Of a stretch of 34,315 nt of DNA, positions 20,274 through 25,790 are shown piece by piece; the first letter of the stretch is position 1; every line of letters starts with the position of its first letter. The stretch lies in assembly GCA_944358815.1 (NCBI GenBank), contig CALVRX010000039.1, positions 1 through 34,315 on the forward strand. The letters run 5' to 3'. Below the pieces are notes generated by a model. That model was not told where the DNA came from, made no database searches, and saw only the letters and a program-made list of their open reading frames with translations. A program made the translations under genes and the position numbers. The DNA comes from an uncultured Bacilli bacterium (GTDB lineage Bacteria > Bacillota_I > Bacilli_A > RF39 > UBA660).

Positions 20274-21959
20274 TTACATAGTTGTAGGAATATGAATGCC
20301 TAATAGTTCTAGGAGTGTTTTTAAAATTAAATTATTATAAGAAAGGATAATATTATAATCATTTTTGGTTATATCATCTAAATTAGATATATGGTTATTT
20401 TGATAGAAGTTATTCGCAATTACTGATAATTCATACAAGTATGTTGCTATAATATGTGGTCTTCTTTCTTGCGCTGCTTTGTCAATTACAGAAGTAACTT
20501 CTAACAATTTAAGACGCAAGGTTCTATCGATGTCATTATAGATATTATCTGATAGTTTTTGATTATTAGTAGTTAATAGTTTATTAATTCTCAAATATGT
20601 GTATAAAATATATGGTCCTGTTTTACCATTAACTTCACTGAATTTTTTGATGTCAAAAATATAGTTTCTCGTTAAATCATTTTGAAGGTCAGCAAATTTT
20701 AATATAGAGTTGACAATAATGTCTAAATCTTTAGGATTCATATTTTTATTTTCTGGACGTAAGTTTATGAATTCAGTTTTAACTTCTTTGATTAAGTCTT
20801 CTAGTTTTAAAGCTCCACCGGTTCTAGTTTTAAATGGTTTATTATCTTGACCATTAACGGTTCCATTACCATAGTGAACTAATTTTCCATTAAAGATATG
20901 AGTTTTTTTGGCAGCTCTAAAGATTTGGGTAAAGTACATACTTTGGCGAGCATCAACTACATAAATAATTTCATCAGGGTTAAAATCCCTTTTTCTTTGC
21001 CATATTGTTCCTAAATCAGAAGTAGCATATAGATAAGCCCCATCACTTTTTTGAATGATACATGGCGGAATATCTATTTTATCATCCAGCTCTTTGACAT
21101 CGATAACTTTAGCGCCATTATCGATTCTAACACATGATTGTTTATCTAAGTATTCCATCATTTCATTAAATACTTTATAGGCGTCACTTTCACCATACCA
21201 GTAATCAAAGTGAACATCTAGATAGTCATAAATTCTTTTAATGTCGCTGACGGATATTTTATATATTTTTTCCCATAATATATGGTAATTTGGATCTCCT
21301 TCTTGAAGTTTTTTAGTTATTTCTGCACATTTTTGACGTATTTCTTCATTTTCTTTACAAAGGGCACTCATTTTGGGATAAGTAACATTTAAGTAGTTTA
21401 AATCGAATTCAATGTCTTCATATTTGGTGTTTGGAAAATCGTTAATGATGCCATAGATTACTTGACCCATTTGAGCACCAATATCGCCTAGGTGCACATC
21501 ACTGATGGTTTTATTACCTTTAAATTTTAAAATATTATTTATTGCTTGTCCAATAATGGCAGTTCTTAAGTGACCAACATGAAGTGGTTTGGCAACGTTT
21601 GGTCCACCATAGTCTAAGACGATAGTTTCATTTTCTTGAGCGATGCCAAATTTTTCTTTTTGCATTAATTCGGTTAATGATTCATTTATTAGTTTATTTG
21701 TTACTACGATGTTAATGAATCCTGGTTTGGCGACATCGACTTTAGAAAAATATTCATTAAATTGGGCATGTTCTTTTAGTTTATTGACAATTTCTTCAGC
21801 AATAACAAATGGAGCTTTATGATATATTTTAGCTAGTTTAAAGCAATCATCTAGTTGAAAGTCAACGCCTTCCATGTTGGATTTGATAATGGTGACATTA
21901 TAGTCATAATTTAATTGTTTTAATGTTTCATTTAATATGGTTTCTAATTTAGTATTCAT
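20274..21959 (-). CDS. argS: Arginyl-tRNA synthetase
   Basis: The 561-residue class I synthetase charges tRNA-Arg. It has the N-terminal additional domain (about 1-105), DYGGPNVAKPLHVGHLRTAIIGQA containing the HIGH-type HVGH motif, the catalytic insertions, FKTRTGGALKLEDLI at the KMSKS-equivalent position (ArgS often lacks canonical KMSKS), and a C-terminal helical DALR domain ending in LL.LLGIHIPTTM. Length is typical. The ATG follows AGGAGGAAACT. Expression is under a T-box leader with an Arg specifier, so it should rise when uncharged tRNA-Arg accumulates. Confidence 0.96.
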   Translation of the reverse strand: MNTKLETILNETLKQLNYDYNVTIIKSNMEGVDFQLDDCFKLAKIYHKAPFVIAEEIVNKLKEHAQFNEYFSKVDVAKPGFINIVVTNKLINESLTELMQKEKFGIAQENETIVLDYGGPNVAKPLHVGHLRTAIIGQAINNILKFKGNKTISDVHLGDIGAQMGQVIYGIINDFPNTKYEDIEFDLNYLNVTYPKMSALCKENEEIRQKCAEITKKLQEGDPNYHILWEKIYKISVSDIKRIYDYLDVHFDYWYGESDAYKVFNEMMEYLDKQSCVRIDNGAKVIDVKELDDKIDIPPCIIQKSDGAYLYATSDLGTIWQRKRDFNPDEIIYVVDARQSMYFTQIFRAAKKTHIFNGKLVHYGNGTVNGQDNKPFKTRTGGALKLEDLIKEVKTEFINLRPENKNMNPKDLDIIVNSILKFADLQNDLTRNYIFDIKKFSEVNGKTGPYILYTYLRINKLLTTNNQKLSDNIYNDIDRTLRLKLLEVTSVIDKAAQERRPHIIATYLYELSVIANNFYQNNHISNLDDITKNDYNIILSYNNLILKTLLELLGIHIPTTM

Positions 21960-21962
21960 AGT

Positions 21963-22184
21963 TTCCTCCTTTTAATATAAAAATCCCAATAAAATAAGGA
22001 CGAGATTTTTTCCCGCGGTGCCACCTTACTTCATAGGGATTCTATGCGACTTTAATCTTTAATGCAGATTATACAACGGCATTTATATTAGGAACGCGTT
22101 CATAAGGATATATTACTAGGCTTCCACTATTTCCCAGTTCACTATAAATATATTGATCTTATTACTATTTTCCTCATGTCTTGC
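21963..22184 (-). promoter_or_regulatory. T-box riboswitch of argS (specifier CGC, Arg)
   Basis: The minus strand carries the T-box antiterminator core AAGGTGGCACCGCGGGA (22011-22027) and an alternative terminator AAAATCTC/GGGATTTTT with T run (21978-22011). It also has a stem I with the apical AGTGAACTGGGAAA..GTGGAAGCC pattern. The specifier loop lies between CTTAT/ATAAG and TTCC/GGAA helices and exposes CGC (22096-22098) followed by a purine, an Arg codon matching argS. Uncharged tRNA-Arg binding should favour antitermination. Confidence 0.92.
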
Positions 22185-22189
22185 CATTA

Positions 22190-22218
22190 ATTATATAGAA
22201 ATAATTTTTATTTGTCAA
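22190..22218 (-). promoter_or_regulatory. argS promoter, perfect consensus
   Basis: Minus strand TTGACA, exactly 17 bases, TATAAT. The start of transcription is expected near 22183, at the 5' end of the T-box. Confidence 0.93.
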
Positions 22219-22276
22219 TGAGACGATATTTAAAAATAAATTTTCATAATATGGTTTTTTAGATTTATTTTGTTAT

Positions 22277-22308
22277 ATGCAAAAGAAAAGTCTATGGACT
22301 TTTCTTTA
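22277..22308. terminator. Terminator after the YjcZ-like micropeptides
   Basis: GAAAAGTC / GACTTTTC with a four-base loop, preceded and followed by A- and T-rich runs. It follows the second micropeptide stop by a few bases. Confidence 0.8.
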
Positions 22309-22419
22309 TTAAAAGAATACAGACCCTAACAAAATAGCTAATAAGATATATAGTACTAAAATTATTAAATAACTATTATTGTTAGTGCATGGTCTTTCAC
22401 ATGAATTATTGCAAGCCAT
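22309..22419 (-). CDS. Small membrane micropeptide, YjcZ-like (36 aa)
   Basis: The minus strand ATG at 22419, after AAAGGAGTAATT, opens 36 codons: MACNNSCERPCTNNNSY, then a hydrophobic helix LIILVLYILLAILLGSVFF. It has three Cys in the head and a single membrane span. The small Cys/Asn head plus ILVLYILL helix resembles the very short YjcZ-type sporulation membrane peptides. Too short for usual ORF cut-offs. It lies 21 bases after a second such gene and before a terminator, so both share a transcript. Confidence 0.65.
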   Translation of the reverse strand: MACNNSCERPCTNNNSYLIILVLYILLAILLGSVFF

Positions 22420-22440
22420 AATTACTCCTTTCTAGGGCTT

Positions 22441-22524
22441 TTATAGGTAAGCTCCAAGTATGATTATTAAAAGAATAAATAATACTAATACGATTGCGGC
22501 TGAGCTTGTTCCGGTATTACACAT
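22441..22524 (-). CDS. YjcZ-like sporulation micropeptide (27 aa)
   Basis: ATG 22524 follows AAGGAGGATGATTTAT. The 27-residue product is MCNTGTSSAAI and then VLVLFILLIIILGAYL. The helix closely parallels the 'ALIVVLFILLIIVG' stretch of the Bacillus YjcZ/SscA-type small spore proteins. It is predicted to be a single membrane span. Upstream, CATAAAATA on the minus strand matches the CATAnnnTA -10 pattern of mother-cell sigma factors. Spore expression is inferred from family and box; the sequence alone does not prove it. Confidence 0.7.
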   Translation of the reverse strand: MCNTGTSSAAIVLVLFILLIIILGAYL

Positions 22525-22554
22525 ATAAATCATCCTCCTTTTTACCTTTCACAT

Positions 22555-22563
22555 TATTTTATG
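22555..22563 (-). promoter_or_regulatory. Possible SigE/SigK-type -10 box
   Basis: Minus strand CATAAAATA fits CATAnnnTA, about 30 bases before the 27-residue YjcZ-like gene. An AC dinucleotide lies at about the right distance upstream. No good vegetative promoter is visible for this gene pair. Confidence 0.4.
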
Positions 22564-22612
22564 GAAAAATTTAGTTTGTGTGATTACTTCTAGGTAAAAA
22601 TAAATAAAATTG

Positions 22613-22641
22613 TTGAATTTTAAAGGAAAATTTGATATTAT
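22613..22641 (+). promoter_or_regulatory. prsA promoter
   Basis: TTGAAT, 17 bases, TATTAT, with TG before the -10. Confidence 0.82.
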
Positions 22642-22643
22642 TT

Positions 22644-22665
22644 ATATGTATGAAAGCATACATAT
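22644..22665 (+). promoter_or_regulatory. 5'-end hairpin of the prsA message
   Basis: ATATGTATG-AAAG-CATACATAT, a perfect nine-pair hairpin that begins at or just before the expected transcription start and ends a few bases before the AAAGGAAG ribosome site. It could stabilise the message or be an operator over the start point. Confidence 0.55.
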
Positions 22666-22681
22666 GAAAGGAAGATATTAA

Positions 22682-23680
22682 GTGAAGAAAAAAAGATTAT
22701 TCGCCTTAGCGTTAGTTGCAACATTAATGCTTACTGGTTGTGGCAAGGTAGCAACTTTGAAAAATGGCGAAGAAGTTGTAGCAAAAGTAAATGGAAAGTC
22801 TATTACGGCAGAAGAGTTATACGATGAACTTAAAAATCAAGGTGGTGCGGCTGTACTTTCAAGTATGATTGATGAGTATATCGTAAATAAAGAAATCAAG
22901 ACTGATGATGATGCTAGATCTTATGCAGATTCACAACTTAATTCTTATAAACAATCTTACAAAAGTTATGGACAAGATTTTGATGCAGCACTTAAATCAG
23001 CTGGTTATGAGAATGAAGATGATTTTAAGGATGCTTTAATTGTTGAATATAAGAAACAACAAGCTACGGAAAATTATGTGAAAGATCAGCTTACAGATTC
23101 AGAAATTGAAAAATATTATGACGACAATATTTATGGTGATATTGAAGCTAGACATATTTTAATTAGTCCAAATACTGATGACGATATGAGCGATGAAGAA
23201 AAGTCAAAAGCAGAAGAAAAAGCTAAAAAAGAAGCCGAAGATATTATCAAAAAATTAGAAAAAGGCGAAAAGTTTGCTGATTTAGCTAAGGAGTATTCAG
23301 ACGACGAAGGTACAGCAAGTAAAGGTGGTAAGCTAACGGTTACCTACGGTGCTGTTGTCGATGAGTTCTGGGATGCTTGTGAAAAATTAAAAGATGGTGA
23401 ATATACTAAAGAGCCAGTTAAATCAGAGTATGGTTATCATATTATTTACCGTATCAAGCAAAAAGAAAAACCTTCATTAGATAAGGTTAGAGATGATGTT
23501 ATCGATGATTTAACTAAAGAAAAAATAGATAATGATGCTTCTTTACAAACTAAAGCGTTAGTAGCTTTAAGAAATAAATATGATTTAAAGATAGACGATG
23601 ATAAACTTAAAAAGTCATACGACAATACTGTAAATGCTGCATTGAGTGCTACTAGTTCAAATTCAGACAGTTCAAATTAA
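22682..23680 (+). CDS. prsA: PrsA-type foldase lipoprotein (parvulin peptidyl-prolyl isomerase)
   Basis: The 332-residue lipoprotein helps exported proteins fold at the membrane-wall interface. The GTG start at 22682 follows AAAGGAAG by seven bases. The signal peptide ends in lipobox LTGC with Cys20 to be lipidated. The N-terminal chaperone region (about 25-150) starts AKVNGKSITAEELYDEL. The parvulin domain (about 155-250) shows EARHILIS, FADLAKEYSDDEGTASKGGKL and EYGYHIIYR. The C-terminus is a helical tail ending in a Ser/Asn-rich stretch. It likely assists the many secreted proteins encoded nearby. The stop region forms a terminator shared with recX. Confidence 0.93.
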   Translation: MKKKRLFALALVATLMLTGCGKVATLKNGEEVVAKVNGKSITAEELYDELKNQGGAAVLSSMIDEYIVNKEIKTDDDARSYADSQLNSYKQSYKSYGQDFDAALKSAGYENEDDFKDALIVEYKKQQATENYVKDQLTDSEIEKYYDDNIYGDIEARHILISPNTDDDMSDEEKSKAEEKAKKEAEDIIKKLEKGEKFADLAKEYSDDEGTASKGGKLTVTYGAVVDEFWDACEKLKDGEYTKEPVKSEYGYHIIYRIKQKEKPSLDKVRDDVIDDLTKEKIDNDASLQTKALVALRNKYDLKIDDDKLKKSYDNTVNAALSATSSNSDSSN

Positions 23681-23694
23681 TGAACTGTCTTTTC
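23666..23694. terminator. prsA/recX convergent terminator
   Basis: GACAGTTCA / TGAACTGTC with a six-base loop and TTTT on the plus side. It spans both stop codons, which overlap. Confidence 0.85.
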
Positions 23695-24444
23695 TATGAA
23701 ATTATTTATTTCTTCATTAGTAAAGCCTTTAGAATATAGTTTTTGTTTTAGTTTATTTTTAAGAGTATAGCCATCGTATTTTGTTTTTAATTTATTATAT
23801 ATTTTTTCCATTTCGTGAGTTAGATGACTATTGTCTAGATGAAGATTATCTAAGTGATTGTATATATCTTCCCTACTATACCCAAGGTTTATAAGGTAAA
23901 GGGCGGTTTTTTGTTTAAAGATACAAGAGGTATCTTTGGTGTTGGATTTAAGTTTTTTTTGGATAATTTTATCTAATTTAGTATCGATTAAATTTTGGGT
24001 AAAGTTAGATAAGGCATTTTCAATATAGGTCTGATTAATGTGATTATCTTCTAGTTGTTTTTTTATTTTATAAGGTCCATCTAGAGTTAAGTTTATTTTA
24101 TCATTAGTATATGATTGGGCAAATAGTTCATCATTGATTAAATTAATTTCTTTTAGTTTACTAATAATTTTAGCAATATCATCATCAGAGACATTATTAT
24201 TTTTTAGGTGTTTTTTTATTTCATATTCACTTCTAATTTTACGGCTAATCATTTTTAAAGTTTTATCATAGTTTTCATAGTAAGCGGTTTGGTTTTGAAG
24301 TTCAGTTAATTCTTTAGGGGTTAGCTTTTTTTTATATAAGATATTACTATTAACGATGACATGGTCATTAGCAGTAATAACTTCTCCGTTATCTAAAATT
24401 ATTTTATATTTATTACCTACTTTTTTTATGTTTAATATTTTCAT
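23677..24444 (-). CDS. recX: RecX family recombination regulator
   Basis: The 255-residue protein is built of repeated three-helix units typical of long Gram-positive RecX. The N-terminal 70 residues form a small beta-rich segment (ILNIKKVGNKYKIILDNGEVI). Then come SRKIRSEYEIKKHLKNNNVSDDDIAKIISKLKEINLINDELFAQSYTNDKI, GPYKIKKQLEDN.I and a last SREDIYNHLD repeat. RecX binds RecA filaments and limits their growth. The ATG follows CCGGTGAT, with TATAAT about 25 bases upstream. It converges with prsA; the two coding ends overlap by a few bases. Confidence 0.88.
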   Translation of the reverse strand: MKILNIKKVGNKYKIILDNGEVITANDHVIVNSNILYKKKLTPKELTELQNQTAYYENYDKTLKMISRKIRSEYEIKKHLKNNNVSDDDIAKIISKLKEINLINDELFAQSYTNDKINLTLDGPYKIKKQLEDNHINQTYIENALSNFTQNLIDTKLDKIIQKKLKSNTKDTSCIFKQKTALYLINLGYSREDIYNHLDNLHLDNSHLTHEMEKIYNKLKTKYDGYTLKNKLKQKLYSKGFTNEEINNFIEKTVH

Positions 24445-24491
24445 TTTTTATCACCGGTTTTATTATACCTAAAATAAGGGCTTTTTTCAAA

Positions 24492-24516
24492 GAAAAAAAT
24501 AGGTATTAAACCTATT
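24492..24516 (-). terminator. Terminator of the FeoA-domain gene
   Basis: Minus strand AATAGGT-TTA-ACCTATT-type stem followed by T7. It starts at the stop codon. Confidence 0.8.
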
Positions 24517-24730
24517 CAACGAATATATTTTTACTATCATTTAATCTCAGTGCCATAACGGTGTTTTTTATTTGATAAGCTCGCATATTATCTCCAAAGT
24601 TTTTTAAAAGAAGTTTTATTTTGGTGCCTTTAACAAAGCCAATATCCATCAAACGTTTTTTGAGATTACTATTTTGAATTTGGATGATAGTGGCTTCTTC
24701 GTTAATTTTTAAATCATTTAAATTTTTCAT
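24512..24730 (-). CDS. Small FeoA-domain protein
   Basis: The 72-residue protein is a single FeoA fold (SH3-like): L..L..NEEATI..I, then the conserved LKKRLMDIGFVKGTKIKLL and a C-terminal YQIKNTVMALRLND. FeoA proteins act with the FeoB ferrous iron transporter; no feoB is in this window, so the partner is elsewhere or the protein has another job. The ATG has no ribosome binding site, and TATAAT ends only five bases before it, so the message may be leaderless. It is followed by a terminator, hence a single-gene unit. Confidence 0.82.
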   Translation of the reverse strand: MKNLNDLKINEEATIIQIQNSNLKKRLMDIGFVKGTKIKLLLKNFGDNMRAYQIKNTVMALRLNDSKNIFVE

Positions 24731-24735
24731 ACTTT

Positions 24736-24741
24736 ATTATA
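24736..24741 (-). promoter_or_regulatory. -10 box of the FeoA-domain gene, very close to the start codon
   Basis: Minus strand TATAAT ends five bases before the ATG. The -35 region is weak (ATACCA at 17 bases). Transcription would begin about at the start codon. Confidence 0.55.
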
Positions 24742-24810
24742 TGTTTTTTTGAGGAAAATGGTATAGTTTATTGAAATTGGAACAGAATAATTTTGAAAGG
24801 ATTTGATAAA

Positions 24811-25011
24811 ATGATTAGTATTAAGCAACACATTATGAATAATTTTAAAGGAGCAAGTAAGGATGATATAAAAGAGTCTATAGTAGCTTCATTTAATGAT
24901 AAGGATGAAATTACATTACCTGGACTAGGAGTATTTTTTGGAATTTTATGGAATAAGAGTTCGGATGAGGAGAAAAATAGAATTTTGGATATATTAAAGG
25001 ATAGCTTTTAG
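24811..25011 (+). CDS. sspI: Small acid-soluble spore protein SspI
   Basis: 66 residues when started at ATG 24811, behind GAAAGGA; an earlier ATG at 24793 sits on that site and is rejected. The sequence matches SspI over its whole length: I.QHIM.N..G...D.I...I..S....E..LPGLGVFF.ILW..SS..EKN.IL. The LPGLGV and W..S...K signature is very characteristic. SspI is a minor spore core protein in Bacillus, made in the forespore under SigG. No clear SigG promoter can be pointed out here. Its presence is the strongest sign that this organism forms spores or descends from spore formers. Confidence 0.85.
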   Translation: MISIKQHIMNNFKGASKDDIKESIVASFNDKDEITLPGLGVFFGILWNKSSDEEKNRILDILKDSF

Positions 25012-25025
25012 GCTATCCTTGATTT
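24997..25025. terminator. sspI / membrane protein convergent terminator
   Basis: AAGGATAGC / GCTATCCTT with a six-base loop across the sspI stop. T-rich sequence follows on the plus side; the minus side has few T. Confidence 0.75.
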
Positions 25026-25738
25026 TGTATATTAGTTGTTGGGTCACTAAAGTCTTCACCAGTGAAGTTAACAATATACTGTGAACCAGCAATAGTTTGA
25101 TTATTATTAATTAGTCTAGTTTTAAAACTAAAGTAAGTTGGTGTAAATTGAAAACTATTTGGATCAATGGTTTTAGTACTAATTGGATCAGTAGATACAG
25201 CTTGGAAGTTTGGATCAGAAATTTTAATTTCATCTAGAGTATCTTTTAAACTATAGATATTTTCACTATTACTATTATAAACTAAAACATTCGCTTCATT
25301 GTTATTTTTATCTAATAGGAATAATTTGTTATCAAAAATGCCTAATCTAATGTTAAGTAAGTTATCAACTTTAGATACGACTCTAGTTTTATTGATATAA
25401 AGTCCTGATTTAGCTCCGTTTTTATCAGAGTAGATAATGACTACTTCTAAGTTATTATTACCTAGATTAATATCAGTTAGATTATATCTACTATAGCCAC
25501 CTTTACATCCTGGTCCAGTTAAAGCATTATATTGAGTTAAAGTGACGTCAAATGTACATTCAGCAGAAATGTTTGGATATGGATTAACGTCGACAGTTGG
25601 TGTAGTTGTAGCCGTTGATTCTATAGGTTCTTCTTTAGGATTATTTTGCAAAATTAAGTATGTAAGTGCGATAATTAGTACTATGACTAGCAACATTAAA
25701 ATGTATACTAAAATTAGTTTATTTTTTTCCCCTTTCAC
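25013..25738 (-). CDS. Membrane-anchored exported protein of unknown function
   Basis: I do not recognise this 241-residue protein. A short basic start (MKGEKNK) leads to one membrane helix (about 8-30), a Thr/Pro-rich linker (ESTATTTPTVDV), and an outside domain of about 180 residues. That domain has two Cys (SAECTF and GPGCKGG, possibly a disulfide), many beta-strand patterns and Asn-rich turns. The start is GTG at 25738 after GAGGTGAATAAAA. It lies downstream of dnaE with a 52-base gap holding TATAAT, so it may have its own promoter. It shares a convergent terminator with sspI. Confidence 0.78.
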   Translation of the reverse strand: MKGEKNKLILVYILMLLVIVLIIALTYLILQNNPKEEPIESTATTTPTVDVNPYPNISAECTFDVTLTQYNALTGPGCKGGYSRYNLTDINLGNNNLEVVIIYSDKNGAKSGLYINKTRVVSKVDNLLNIRLGIFDNKLFLLDKNNNEANVLVYNSNSENIYSLKDTLDEIKISDPNFQAVSTDPISTKTIDPNSFQFTPTYFSFKTRLINNNQTIAGSQYIVNFTGEDFSDPTTNIQNQG

Positions 25739-25790
25739 TTTTATTCACCTCTATTATAGAATAACACAAATTTTAATAAAAATATATAGC

